64,000 nucleotides of DNA. It comes from Sabellastarte sp. h YS-2021 (lineage: Eukaryota > Annelida > Polychaeta > Sabellida > Sabellidae). A program made the translations under genes and the position numbers. Every line of letters begins with the position of its first letter. Within the stretch, counting starts at the first letter, position 1. Of the stretch, positions 1-11,698 are shown in pieces. A model generated the notes under the pieces. The model had not been told where the DNA came from. It did not search any database and saw only the letters and a program-made list of their open reading frames with translations. The stretch is from NCBI GenBank assembly GCA_964017235.1, contig OZ024940.1, positions 28,700,573 through 28,764,572 of the forward strand, in the 5' to 3' direction.

Positions 1-3000
1 CATGTTCAACTGGTTGGCTGTGGCTGTCCTGTTGCCGCTGGAGGTTGCCACAGGTAAGGGGGGTGTTGTTGAGTGTGTTAACCAGTGAGGTGGTGGCATC
101 ATGCGAGGGTCTTTACAAGTTGCAGAATGTTCACGAGGGAGCGTGTGGTAGTGGTGGCATCGTTTACAGAAGTCAAAACCAGTTACCGGGGCTTTCAAAC
201 AAAACGAAATCTGGTATTTCGTATGCTTGTTCTGTGCGTTGAAAAATATTCGCAGACGTACATGAGCGATAACTTGCAAATGGAAGTGGCTTTCGTGATA
301 TATTATTAAGTACGTAAAAATTATTTTTACTCAATATAAACTGAAATTGTGACATATTTTTACAAAATATGTATATTTTTTGTCGTTTCTATGAAGTATC
401 AGCCATTAGAAAGCCCTAAAATAATAATTTTTACAATAACCGGTTCCCAAATATTCTTTGCGGTTTTTGTTTTTTTTTTTCTACTAAAACGAAACGATAT
501 TCCGCATACGGAAGACCGTTAACACTAGCGTGTGGTAATGGGGGGTATTAAAAATTGTGGGTAAAAATTTAACAGGTGCATGTTTGACAATGAGAGGATA
601 TCACCAGTGAAACTTGGCAAATAGTAATCTGTAAAGTGACCAAATCCAACTGACCTAGGATCAGTTTATGGCAATTGTTTGGCCGTACCTAGTTCACCAC
701 TTCAGATGCTATTCAGATTGCTAACATTTTCCCTGTATTTTCCAGGTGAGCTGTAACTTACTTTTTCATGTATAAACGTCAGTATTTGTCTTTGCAGGTT
801 ACTTGTACCATCTGACTGACTGGATGACTCATTCCGTAGGATCTGCAGCCCATTGTGAAGAATCAAAGTGCAAAAGTGACTTCCTCAAAAAGATTACTAA
901 ACCCTTCACAAACAGAGTCATACAGGTGAGTCACAGAGTCCGACAGCCTAGTTGGATATCTAAGCTTTCAAGCTAAGGTGGACATAGATTTTTAGGCGTG
1001 ATGATGGGGGTGGGGTGCTACAACAGTAGTCTTGTTAACTTGCCATTGATTATGAAATTGAGACTGTTGGGGGTTGAAATGATGACATTCTTATTTGATT
1101 GGATTTTGACATTGAGTTCTGCATATCATCAAAGTGACAGGTGGAGGACATGTTTGCAATGGGTTGATGTTCAAAGGGCTGTTCCATTTCTGTGATATAT
1201 CGTAAACCCTGGGTATATGATAACATCGTTTGAGAGTCCATTAGGAACAGTTTTTGATCATTTCAAACCGTTGACATTTTTTATTCTTAAAGATTTTCTG
1301 AGGCAATGGAAATCTGAAAACTATCGGGGAAAAATATTCTGTACTTCGGGAACGCAACCAAAACCCATCTTACACCTATCATAAACTGTACCCTAAACTG
1401 TGCATTTTGATAATCGGGAGAAAGATTTACAATTTATTGCAGAAAAGGAACCGCCCATTACCTAATCTGTCAGAATTTGTGTGGAATTAGCTTGTGTTAA
1501 CAGATGTGTGTATGTTTTCAGCTCGACAAGAAGGTCATTGAAGGAATCGCACTGGGCAAGGAGGAATACTTGAACAGAAGCATGATAAAGGTAGGTTTTT
1601 TTGTGATGTTATAATTTTTACAACTTCCTAATTTCCACATCCTCTCTGTCACAATCTCAGATAAATTCATGCTACTGAATACAGACCTGTGTGAAAAACA
1701 TGTTTTGGCTTAGCCTCTCAAAGGCCAAGAGAAACACAATTTTATTTGGTGAGCATGTTAAGTTCTGTCTATGAAAGCACATGATCCATAGTTTCCTATA
1801 AATGTCAGCTGACACAGTGCTATATTCTGGTCATACTATTCTTTGTATAAGTTGTCCGATACTAAAACTTAAAGATCTCCTAAAAAAACCTGTAAGCAGT
1901 ATTTTGTAGTTTTCCATTGGACACAGGGGATGTGTGTATAATTGGCAGCGTGTGTGTTTCAGAAGTACTGTGGTTATGAGGAAGTGGTCGTGGAGGTCAA
2001 CAGTTCAGTGAGTGCACTTAACTCTACCAACAGCACGGGGAAAGAAAACATCACACAGCTTGTGGGGACAGAGAGCTGTAAGTATCACAAGACTGGATTG
2101 CTGTAATACACTCTATTAATATTAGTAGTTTCTGTCATTTAATAAACCTAAGTCATATGTCATCACCTTTGCCACAGTGTGTTTACCAGAGTTTGTACTG
2201 ATTACTTAGGGGGCCACGGTGACAGAGTGGTAACACTCTCGCCTCCCACCTCTGAGGCTGGGGTTCGGTTCCCGGCACGGCCTCAAGTGGGAAACTGGTA
2301 GTTGCTTGCCGTTGGTCGGCAGTTTACAGTACGGAACCCTAACGAACTGTATGTACTGGTTTCCTCTGCCCTTCCAACTACCCGTCGTGATATGACCTGT
2401 ACAGTGTTGAAAGTGACGTAAAACCCCAAATAAATAAATGTATGATTACTTAAGTCTGTTTATTCGAATCATTTCTCTTTGAGTTACAAGTTCCTGTTTG
2501 AGGGATTGAGAAACCATAATATCTGATGTTGTACCCATTATTTTCTGTATTTGCAGGTGGCTTCCTGTTCCAGGGCGTCGGTGACCGTTTAGCGGGTATT
2601 CTCTTGCTGTGCCTGTCTCTGTTTCTGCTCTGTCTATGTCTGGTGGCCATTGTGAAGCTCCTCAACTCTGTCCTCAAGGGAAAGATTGCAAAACTCGTCA
2701 AAAAGGTTGTCAACGCCGAATTCCCGGGGAAGTGTTCCTACTTCACAGGTAATGGCATACTGGTTCTGTTTATTGAGTGTTTACTAGGGACGTCACGACT
2801 CCCAAATATATCATGTCCGCTAATCGCTAAGTACTATTGAATGCTTAAACAATACAGAAATGTGGCTGTTTTTGGATTTTAACTATTTTATATGACAATA
2901 TGGACATATTTTACGGATTCAGACTAGTACTGGGATGAGTTGACTGAAACTCGAGTTGTAACTCGATGGGCGATAATTAGGGGTAACATCGATCTGCGCA

Positions 3001-6000
3001 AGTGAAGTTTTTGAAAACATTTTCACCTTCTGAGGCTGACACTTCACCAAAATAACAGATATATCTGAAATTTTCAAAAATGTATTGCATTTTTACTTTA
3101 TTCTGGCTTAAATCAATGAAGATTTAACTTAAATTATATTGTCAAAGCCATTTCCAGGTCAAAGTTTCGGATGACGCACGCTTATGTAAGATATTTTCCA
3201 TATTAATGGCTAACGAATGAAATACTTTATCTCGAAAAATTACTTGAGTTTAACTCGGGTTCAACTCGCTTCTAACAGGTGATGCTCGATGTGCCATTTT
3301 AGCTGGTGATCCCACCACTAATTGAGACCTTCTACCATTGAGCGATTATTCATACTTTAAAACATGAAACCGGTATACAAGCACTATACTAACCGTTGTC
3401 AATTAGTCGGCTAGTCGTGACGGTCCAAGTGTTGACCAGTAGTTCTGGATCGTGTGATCAGTAAGAAACAGTAAGGTAATGAGTGATTTTGAGACTGTGA
3501 CTAAATAGGATTCTCGAGACTTCTGAGACTTAAGTATGCAAATATTTCAGACGTTTTTACCCCACAGCCCTTAAGGGCTGTCGGGGTATTGTTTTCACCC
3601 ATGGTGTCCGGATGGGCGGGCGGGTGGGCGGGCGGCGGGAAATAGTTTGTCCGGGCTGTATCTCAGAAACCGTAAGGTGTAGGAAGTTGATACTTGGTAG
3701 GGACATTAGTTAGGGGGTGTAGGTGTGCAGCGTCATGGTCTGACCTTGATTTGACCTTACTGTAGTGACCTTGAGTTTGAAAATCTTGTCCGGGCTATAT
3801 CTCAGAAACCGTAAGGTGTAGGAAGTTGATACTTGGTAGGGACATTGGTTAGGGGGTGTAGTTGTGCAACGTCATGGTGTGACCTTGATTTGACCTTTGA
3901 CCTTGCCGTAGTGACCTTGACCTATAAAATCTTGTCCGGGCTATATCTCGGAAACCCTAAGGTGTAGGAAGTTGATACTTGGTAGGGATATTGGTTAGGG
4001 GGTGTAGGTCTGCAACGTCATGGTCTGACCTTGATTTGACCTTTGACCTGGTCGTAGTGGCCTTAACCTATAAAATCTTGTCCGGGCTATATCTCGGAAA
4101 CCGTAAGGTGTAGAAAGTTGATACTTGGTAGGGATATTGGTTAGGGGGTGTAGGTCTGCAACGTCATGGTCTGACCTTGATTTGACCTTTGACCTGGTCG
4201 TAGTGGCCTTAACCTATAAAATCTTGTCCGGGCTATATCTCGGAAACCGTAAGGTGTAGAAAGTTGATACTTGGTAGGGATATTGGTTAGGGGGTGTAGG
4301 TGTGCATTGTCATGGTCTGACCTTGATTTGACCTTTGACCTTGCCGTAGTGACCTTGACCTATAAAATCTTGTCCGGGCTATATCTCGGAAACCCTAAGG
4401 TGTAGGAAGTTGATACTTGGTAGGGATATTGGTTAGGGGGTGTAGGTCTGCAACGTCATGGTCTGACCTTGATTTGACCTTTGACCTGGTCGTAGTGGCC
4501 TTAACCTATAAAATCTTGTCCGGGCTATATCTCGGAAACCGTAAGGTGTAGAAAGTTGATACTTGGTAGGGATATTGGTTAGGGGGTGTAGGTCTGCAAC
4601 GTCATGGTCTGACCTTGATTTGACCTTTGACCTGGTCGTAGTGGCCTTAACCTATAAAATCTTGTCCGGGCTATATCTCGGAAACCGTAAGGTGTAGAAA
4701 GTTGATACTTGGTAGGGATATTGGTTAGGGGGTGTAGGTGTGCATTGTCATGGTCTGACCTTGATTTGACCTTTGACCTTGCCGTAGTGACCTTGACCTA
4801 TAAAATGTTGTCCGGACTATATCTCGGAAACCGTAAGGTGTAGGAAGTTGATACTTGGTAGGGACATTGGTTAGGGGATGTAGTTGTGCAACGTCATGAT
4901 CTGACCTTGATTTGACCTTTGACCTTGGCGTAGTGACCTTGACCTATAAAATCTTATCCGGGCTATATCTTGGAAACCGTAAGGTTGAGGAAGTTGATAC
5001 TTGCTAGGGACATTGGTTAGGGGCTATAGGTGTGTATTACAGTGTTGATTCTAGGAATTTCAAAAAGTGGGGGCGATCCCCCACCACTGCACAAAATGTG
5101 GGGGACGGGGCTAAAAATTCTGGGGGACGACTTTATGATAAAGTTTAAACTAATGGAAAATACTTTTTCAGTTTATTTAGACATTTTTAACAGTGGACTT
5201 CCATTAATTAGTGATCAAGGCCACTTGGCTACCCAATAAGTAGTGGTTATCTACCATTAAACACCCACCTTTTAGCTAATACTGTCAAATTAATTAAATA
5301 AATAATATTTTAAATTCTATTAACACGCTTTGATTATAACGTAACTGTACCAGAATACTAATTGATAGATATGGTATAATTAGCAGTTGTACGTCTGATA
5401 ATATTTGCTTTAAAGCTATGTATTTTGACAAATTACATCGATTATCGTTCATGACTGTTACTGTCAGTTTCGTTTTTCTTGCTGCCATTAATCAATGGAC
5501 TCGGAGTACTAGCCAAGATCGATTCGTCTACCGAGGCTCGAGTATTCGTTCGTGGCAGTGACAGTCCACTTCAGTGTATTTTTGTGTATTTACAGGTTAT
5601 GCTGCCATGTTACTGGGTGCAGTCCTCACTGTCTTAGTGCAGTCCAGTTCAGTATTTACCTCCGCTCTGACACCCCTTGTAGGCGTGGGAGTGGTTAGAC
5701 TGGAGCGTATGTACCCACTCACGTTGGGTTCTAACCTTGGTACCACAGCAACGGGTTTGGTTGCTGCTCTTGCTGCAGGAGGTGGAGGAAAGTTGCGTTA
5801 CGCGGTGCAGATTGCACTAGTGCACCTGTTCTTCAATGTCTCTGGGATCCTGCTCTTCTACCCCGTGCCGCGCCTGCGCTTACCTATCCACATGGCCAAG
5901 TTTATGGGGAGCACCACGGCACGTTACCGCTGGTTCTCAGGCCTCTACCTCCTGGCTACCTTCTTCCTGGTGCCTTGCATCGTGTTTGCACTCACTATGG

Positions 6001-6422
6001 CGGGCAGTGCTGTGCTTACAGCCACCCTCTGCACACTGCTTGTATTACTCCTTCCCATCATCACTCTCAACATACTGCAGCGTAAGTGTAACTCCCGCCT
6101 CCCCGCCAAACTCCGGACCTGGGACTTCCTGCCCAAATGGATGCGATCACTGGAGCCAGTGGACAGGCTCATCACCAAACTCAGGGAGCTGCTGACACGG
6201 GCGTGTTGTATGATCTGTGCGTGCTGCAAACAGAGAGAAAACACCACAATAAGTGAGAGGGACATGTGTCTGAACAGTGCGGTACACCGCGATGCACAGC
6301 GGGAAACACAAAACACAACACAGCGCGAAAGTCTCTTCAGTAACTCTAACCAAGGGAGCTTGTTTACAGAGGACGTGACAGACTCCACCACACAACATGC
6401 CCAGTCTGAGGAACAGATCTGA
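1..6422 (+). CDS. SLC34A: SLC34-type sodium-dependent phosphate cotransporter, C-terminal 460 residues (5' end outside window)
   Basis: This is a plasma-membrane Na+/phosphate symporter of the type II (SLC34) family. Six exons read in phase: 1-53, 798-925, 1522-1590, 1963-2077, 2557-2748 and 5596-6422 (TGA 6420-6422). All junctions are AG/GT and the codon phases match. The first exon holds the family segment MFNWLAVAVLLPLEVATG. Exons 2-4 form the large extracellular loop, with several N-glycosylation sequons in exon 4 (NSS, NST, NIT) and paired cysteines. Exon 5 is a long hydrophobic helix. The last exon carries the second QSSS motif of the family (QSSSVFTSALTPLVG), further membrane helices and a cytosolic tail with a cysteine cluster (ACCMICACC), as in NaPi-IIb (SLC34A2). 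I see no terminal TRL PDZ ligand. About 200 N-terminal residues, including the first QSSS, lie upstream of the window. Intron 5 (2749-5595) is filled with repeats. Confidence 0.93.
168..540. repeat. Interspersed repeat family A, copy 1 (SLC34 intron)
   Basis: About 370 bp that recurs, diverged, at 8525-8906. Shared landmarks are a left block reading GGGGCTTTsAAACmrAACG, the central 'tacatgagc', the segment 'aaatattctttgcgg', and a right block around 'accgttmacac'. It has no coding capacity. It is probably a non-autonomous element, but I could not fix its ends. Confidence 0.6.
2209..2442 (+). mobile_element. tRNA-derived SINE, family 1, copy 1
   Basis: The tRNA-like head has an A-box-like GTGACAGAGTGG and a B-box-like GGTTCGGTTCCC. 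A conserved body ends in AACCCCAAATAAATAAAT. The flanks carry a 10-bp target-site duplication, TGATTACTTA, at 2199-2208 and 2443-2452. It lies in sense orientation in SLC34 intron 4. Confidence 0.85.
2925..3320. mobile_element. hAT-like MITE
   Basis: The ends are inverted repeats (TAGTACTGGGATGA at the left; the complement of TAGTGGTGGGATCA at the right). The flanks are an imperfect 8-bp duplication, ATTCAGAC (2917-2924) and ATTGAGAC (3321-3328). It has no ORF. The 8-bp duplication suggests hAT-transposase mobilisation. It appears nested in an older fold-back repeat whose arms are GGGACGTCACGACT near 2788 and AGTCGTGACGGTCC near 3413. Confidence 0.65.
3559..5036 (+). repeat. Pearl/DINE-like element with an array of ten ~146-bp tandem units
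   Basis: The element opens with a short hairpin (CAGCCCTTAAGGGCTG at about 3567). The phrase 'gtccgg' recurs at 3649, 3788, 3934, 4080, 4226, 4372, 4518, 4664, 4810 and 4956, so the period is 146 bp after a first 139-bp unit. Each unit contains several copies of TGACCTTGA/TTTGACC. Shorter, reverse-oriented relatives occur at 14.7-15.8, 57.0-57.6 and 62.3-62.9 kb. A hairpin end plus tandem core is typical of the pearl/DINE/Helentron elements known from bivalves; the assignment to that class is an inference. The right terminus is missing or degraded. Confidence 0.8.
5037..5595. other. Remainder of SLC34 intron 5, no recognised feature
   Basis: AT-rich sequence with a short GC-rich stretch at 5066-5130. 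A 69-codon ORF here has no recognisable similarity, and I do not call it a gene. Confidence 0.6.
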
Positions 6423-7450
6423 ACAAAGGAACAGTCATTGAGGCTACTGAGAAAGTGGTGCTTCTGAATAATTGAGTGCCTGGCCTGGTCCTGACAAATC
6501 AGACAAGTGCCTCGTTTACCAGTGGTTTTTAACCTTGGCCATCCCCTAAGCCTCAATATTTGTTATCATAAGAGGAACTGCAGGTGATTGGGTTTTGGGT
6601 AACATCTGGTAATGACTTGTCAACACTTTGTCTGTTTTATGGACTTGTAAGTTGTGGGTGCTCTGCAGTCCAGCCCAGCTATGGATTTTCACCATAATTT
6701 GTTAGATGTGAAATAGACAATTTCCAAAGTATCTCTGGTGCTCTAACATACATGTGTCTGGGGTTTGTACCTGTTGATGCTGCCATTTTTTACTCCCAAA
6801 ACATTTTTTCTTGGTGCAGAGCAGTGCACCTCTGTCAGGGTGCAGGAAGTGGATGTTTGAAAAACATGTAGTAGATTTTCACTTTGTTATGCTGAATCTT
6901 CTGTTATGGGAAAAGTAGAGTGCATTTAAAATCAATTTGTAATTTGTCCAAAAGATTAGTGATTCCTTGTTTTTTGCCTGAAGAATACATTTCAGTGAAA
7001 GGTTTGGTCATCCCGTGTTGGTAATTTGAATATTTTGGGTTGATGGTATTTTCACGTGTAAATACTAAGCATTGTTTACAGGAAGTGCTGTGCTGAATGG
7101 ATCGGTTAAGCCAGAGTGGGCAGACTGACACCAACAGTGTGAAGTCTTGTGTATTGTGTTAGATAACAGTTCTATAACATTCAAATCTAGTCTCAAGTAG
7201 GGATTTGGTCGATATCAAAAATCTGTACATTGGAAGATCGTCGGTGCAAAACCGTTCTGATTCCCTGACTCTATGTTTGAGTACACGCCCAAATGTGTCA
7301 CTCACAGGAAGTAAAACTTGTGAAACCCAAAACATGGACGTTTCCTCTCAACAAAATCGCAGTTTAAGTCTTCAGATGTAACAAGTAAAAATAATTTTAT
7401 AACATGTTGTAACTTATTTACCACAAAATCTCAATAAAAGTCCCCAAATG
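6423..7450 (+). other. Probable 3' UTR of the SLC34 gene
   Basis: No coding signal follows the TGA at 6420-6422. The first good polyadenylation signal on the plus strand is AATAAA at 7433-7438. A second AATAAA-containing stretch near 9458 could serve a longer transcript. The 3' end is inferred. Confidence 0.5.
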
Positions 7451-7931
7451 TACAAAAATATTGGATAAAAGTGTAATTTCTTCAGATTTGTGGTTTAGTT
7501 CCAATATTTAAAGTTTTCCTTGCAATGTTTTTGTTGCGAAGTGGCGGTTTTAAAATCTCATTACAGTCTTTCGTTAAATGCTCTTGATACTGAGGCAATC
7601 AGGCCGACCGACTCATTCCTAGTCTCAACAGAACCTTGTTTATACTCACAAGCTAAATGTTTATGATCTTACTGGATGAATGCGTCTCTTGATATTATTT
7701 AAACCATTTGAAGATTGTTAATTATTTGTATGGATGATTTTATACTGAAACAGTCTCTTGTTATTTATGATTTTCTTCACTGTGTGGATGTGTCTTTTTG
7801 AAGGTTGTTAATTATTTGTGTTAATGATGATTATTCTGATTATTAATTAACTGATTAATACAGAAAAAAGTGTTATCTATCATTCTAATCCACTTGTGTT
7901 CATTTAACGGTTGTCCGAGGACAGTCAATAC
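7451..7931. other. Intergenic AT-rich sequence
   Basis: No gene, repeat unit or splice-paired exon was seen. Confidence 0.5.
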
Positions 7932-8319
7932 TAGAGCTGAAACAATTAGTAAAATTTACTAGCCGGGCCGTCGCCTGCATTAACCGTCAACTAACCGATT
8001 AATTGTTTCTGACGTTTAGCATGTATGAGAAATACCGAAAACGTGTGTGTTCCGGATGTAAACAAACAAAATGGCGGATCGCGAGATGCTGAAAAGCAAA
8101 GAATTCACCAGATTATTGGATAAATTGGCCAAGAATGTAATATTTTGATATTTCAAAACTAAAATGCATATAAAATGCTTTAATTTGAAACGTTTTAAGA
8201 CTAAATCCGCTATGGGGTGATATACACAGGAAAACAATTAACCGATTTCATAATATTGGCGTTGACTATTGCTTTGATAACTTACTAATCGACTAATACG
8301 AATAATTGTTTCAGCTCTA
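7932..8319. mobile_element. hAT-type MITE with perfect 8-bp target duplication
   Basis: The 388-bp element begins TAGAGCTGAAACAATTA and ends with its exact complement. It is flanked by the perfect 8-bp repeat GTCAATAC at 7924-7931 and 8320-8327. It has no transposase ORF. The TIR sequence and 8-bp duplication fit the hAT superfamily. Confidence 0.88.
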
Positions 8320-8355
8320 GTCAATACATGTGATCTCACTGTCTACAGAATGTGA

Positions 8356-8990
8356 TAAGGCTGAAACAATTAGACTGGTCACCGAGTGGCTGCGTGTACT
8401 TGCAACTAACCGGTGAACTCTTTCCAGTGTATTGTGTCTTTGTGGTAAATACCTACAAACATCGGATGCATTGCAGATGCAATTGCATTGCAAACAGTAT
8501 TGTACTGTAAAGCATTTATTAGTGCTCGGACCGGTTCTGATAATGAAAACCGGTTTTCGGGGCTTTGAAACCGAACGAAATCCGGGATTTCGAAAGTGTG
8601 CAGAGATATGACAAAAAGTTTATCGCGAGCGTACATGAGCTATATTCTCAATAGGAAATATGGATTCGCGAGATATTTTGAAGTTGTTAAACTTCATTTA
8701 CCATGAATATAAAACGGAGATGTAAGTTATTTCTTCAAATATATATATTCTTTGTTGTTTTGACAAAATATTAACCAGTAGAAAGCCTAATATGATGATG
8801 TTTTCAATTACTGGTACTTAAATATTCTTTGCGGATTTCGTCATTTCTACCTAAATGAAACGAAATGCGGTTTACCGGATTACCGTTCACACCACTAGCA
8901 TTTATTGACTGATCGGTCTGACAGTATTGGAGTCGTATTGTGGTCTGATGACCTTACATTCAGTCACTAGGGTTAATTGTTTCAGCTTTT
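8356..8990. mobile_element. Second hAT-type MITE, related to 7932-8319, carrying a nested repeat A copy
   Basis: The ends again read GGCTGAAACAATTA and its complement. The flanking 8-mers are GAATGTGA (8348-8355) and GAACGTGA (8991-8998), one mismatch apart. Nearly all of the interior, 8525-8906, is the second copy of repeat family A seen at 168-540, so this is either a nested insertion or a longer family member. Confidence 0.7.
8525..8906. repeat. Interspersed repeat family A, copy 2
   Basis: Collinear with 168-540 over its whole length, sharing the left ACCGGTTTTCGGGGCTTT block, the central 'gcgtacatgagc' and the right 'ggattaccgttcacac'. A third short fragment of the left block lies near 10,765. 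Confidence 0.6.
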
Positions 8991-9589
8991 GAACGTGATT
9001 TCAAAGTATTACACGCAGACAGTATGCTGCAGTCATCCCGGTTTTTGTCCAGTCTTGTTACAGAATGTGATATTATATTGTGTTTTTGTTGAATTTTAGG
9101 TTTTCTGTAAAGCTAACTAGGAAACAAACTTGCAATGTGAGTATTTACAAGCCAAAAGTGTATACATCAGTATAAAAGTCTATTTATTATTCAAATAAGG
9201 AGGAGCAATAGGTGAATTTTATTGTTAATGTGTGTGTGTTTATGTGTATGTATTCGTACACATATATATATAATAGCTCTAGAATCTCGGTATCACTTGT
9301 AGTTCATGTAACTATAGGATATAGTGTTAAGTTCTCAGATATTTCTGCGAGTTTTATGTATTATATAAGAATGCTACAGGAAATACTGCTTTAGTTCACA
9401 AACTATTTTCCGCTTGTGTGATTTGTTTCTTTTTCAGTGTTTATGTGCATATAAAAATAAAACTAGGAAACTGTTTTAGGAGTTTTACTGTATAACTTTG
9501 ATTCGGTGTGACAATTAACAAGGGTCAAAATCCTACTGTGATTTTCTTGTAGACTTCTCAAATTTTCAGGTTATATTCATAACCATAAA

Positions 9590-10170
9590 ATCTTGCCTGG
9601 GAATATTTTTGGCCTCATTTTGAAAAAACAAGATGGCCGCCACGGATGTTTTTCGACGTTCAGCAAGGAGTTTTGTTGGCCCTCTAGAACAAAGGGAATT
9701 ATAGGTAGAGATCTCAAATTCGCAGGATATGTTCATCATTACAAAATCTTGACTGAAAAAAGTTTTGGCCTCATTTTGAAAAAAAAGATGGCGGCCACGG
9801 GCGTTTCTTTTCAGTTATGAAAAGTGCTTATACCTTCCTTATTATTGGTCCTAGAGGTTTGGAATGTTAAACCAACCTATAGGAAGTCACGGGCTGCGAA
9901 TCTTCTGGTGTGGTCGGATTTGACCTTGGGCTGCCCCTTTATGGTCAAACAAGGATATCCAAAGTTAAAAGTGCTTATAACTCGCTTATTATTGGTCCTA
10001 GAAGTTTGGGATGGTAAACCAACCCACAGGAAATCATGGGCTGGGAATCTTTTGGTGTGGTCGGATTTGACCTTGGGCCTCTCCTTCAAGGTCAAACGAG
10101 GATAGCCAAACTTAAAAGTGCTTATAACTCGGTTATTATGGGTCCTAGAGGTTGCAATATGAAAACAGCT
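9590..10170 (+). repeat. Interspersed repeat family B with ~147-bp internal tandem
   Basis: The first part has two copies of 'ggcctcattttgaaaaaa..agatggc', at about 9611 and 9768. Then 'aaagtgcttataactcg' starts units at about 9820, 9967 and 10,114, each containing 'tattattggtcctagaggttt' and 'ggtcggatttgaccttgg'. A relative lies at 52,740-53,280. Apparent ORFs here are by-products of the repeat. It could be another tandem-core non-autonomous element. Confidence 0.65.
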
Positions 10171-10211
10171 TATTATTCAAAAATGCTGTTTATCTTCTAA
10201 ACTATGTTAGT

Positions 10212-10633
10212 TAGTGGGTGGACGATTAGACGTGTGCTCGATTAATCGTCGGTGACAGTGTAGAATCACGGTCGGTCACTGACGTTTTCTAATGATCGAT
10301 TATTAAGCTTATATCTTACCTTTCCTGATTTATATTAATATCCACGTATTTTAAAAATATTTTAGGTATTTTTACTTAATAAACTGACCGTTTTGTCTTG
10401 AATTTCAAGTTTGTTTATGTCTACCGCCATATTTACAGGAAGTGGGTGCTTTCGGTAGATTCTAAATGTCGGAACACCGTTATTCTTACCAGATTGACCT
10501 ATACTTTATCCCAGAAAGTGTTTCTTAAATAATAAACCATAATAGAGTAAAATAATCGATTATGGGTCGATCATCGCTCGGGAAAAATGGACGAATAATC
10601 GACAATGAAAATTGGAGGCGATTCCCAACACTA
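10212..10633. mobile_element. hAT-like fold-back MITE
   Basis: The ends are TAGTGGGTGG on the left and a right end that reads TAGTGTTGGG on the other strand. Inner arms are rich in CGATTAATCG-type palindromes. The flanking 8-mers are ATGTTAGT (10204-10211) and GTGTTAGT (10634-10641), one mismatch apart. No ORF belongs to it. Confidence 0.55.
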
Positions 10634-10641
10634 GTGTTAGT

Positions 10642-11454
10642 TGGCCTTTTCCGGTGGATACATCTTGCATCTGGCCACAGATGCATCCTTGGTCTAGTTA
10701 AATCTCATTCATGTAATGATGAACAAATTCAAATCAATAGAAATTCACCAGCCACTCTGCTTGTGGTCAGACTGGTTCTGAAAATGAAATCCACTTTCTA
10801 GGGCTTTCGCGTCAATTTTTTTAAGCAGAACTGCTCCATTTCACTTGTCAACATATATACATGGAAGTAAAACTTAAAATATTGGAAACAAACCACACAT
10901 CTTAAGAAATTGCGTACTTTCATCCCTTATTTTCTGCATATGGGAACTTTTACTGTGATTTTCTTGTGAGAATACACCCAAGTTTTGGTTTCATAAGTTT
11001 CACTACCCGTCAGTGGAGTGTTTGAGGGTGTACAATAGCATACAATCTTGGTACAGTTTTGTATTAACGGCCTCTGTATCAACACATTTTTGATATCAAC
11101 CAGCCCCTGCTTACAGCAGGGTAGCCACAAGACTTTCATTTGAAATTCCATGATTTTTTCAGGTATTTAATGGCAATATGGAACATTATTATTGACATAC
11201 ATAAACTAGTATGTACATTTAAGTGGTACATAACTGATCAATAATTGATATCATATAAAAGACACTAAAAGAAACAACTGTACAACTGTACAACTATATG
11301 AGAATACCCCCTATTGACATGGTCTTGGAGAAAGTTTCCAGGGGGGGGGGGGGGGGGGGCACACGCTGCACAACACCCCAGAAATATTTATGACCAGAGC
11401 AACATAGCTACACATTTACATGGGGACTTACAACACCCTGTACCTTGATGTGAA
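10642..11454. other. Intergenic; homopolymer G run at 11341-11359
   Basis: No gene seen. A fragment of the repeat that follows family B (GGTGGATACATCTTGCATC, compare about 53,160) lies at 10,653. An uninterrupted run of 19 G occurs at 11341-11359. Confidence 0.55.
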
Positions 11455-11692
11455 CAAAGGGGCCACGGTGGCAGAGTGGTAACACTCTCGCCTCCCACCT
11501 CTGAGGCCGGGGTTCGATCCCCGTCAAGGCCTTATGTGGGAAAGCTGGTAGTTGCTTGGCGTTCGTCGGCAGTTTACAGTACAGAACCCTAGCGAACTCT
11601 ATGTACTGGTTTCCTCTGCCCTTCCAACTACCCGTCGTGACATGACCTGTACAGTGTTGAAAGCGATGTAAAACCCCAAATAAATAAATAAA
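11455..11692 (+). mobile_element. tRNA-derived SINE, family 1, copy 2
   Basis: Well-preserved copy with A-box-like GTGGCAGAGTGG, B-box-like GGTTCGATCCCC and a tail of (AAAT)n. It is flanked by an 11-bp perfect duplication, CTTGATGTGAA, at 11444-11454 and 11693-11703. Confidence 0.9.
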
Positions 11693-11698
11693 CTTGAT

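Noticed and set aside
2209-2290. tRNA gene
   Set aside because: It has A- and B-box-like motifs, but the acceptor stem does not close and the unit continues into a conserved SINE body with target duplications. The same applies at 11,455, 33,415 and 34,901.
2450-2713. Antisense ORF over SLC34 exon 5
   Set aside because: A frame shadow of the real exon.
5030-5239. 69-codon ORF after the satellite
   Set aside because: It lies in an intron, starts in the satellite and has no similarity or splice pairing.
5945-6556. 203-codon antisense ORF over the last SLC34 exon
   Set aside because: A shadow of a GC-rich coding exon, with no domain and no splice context.
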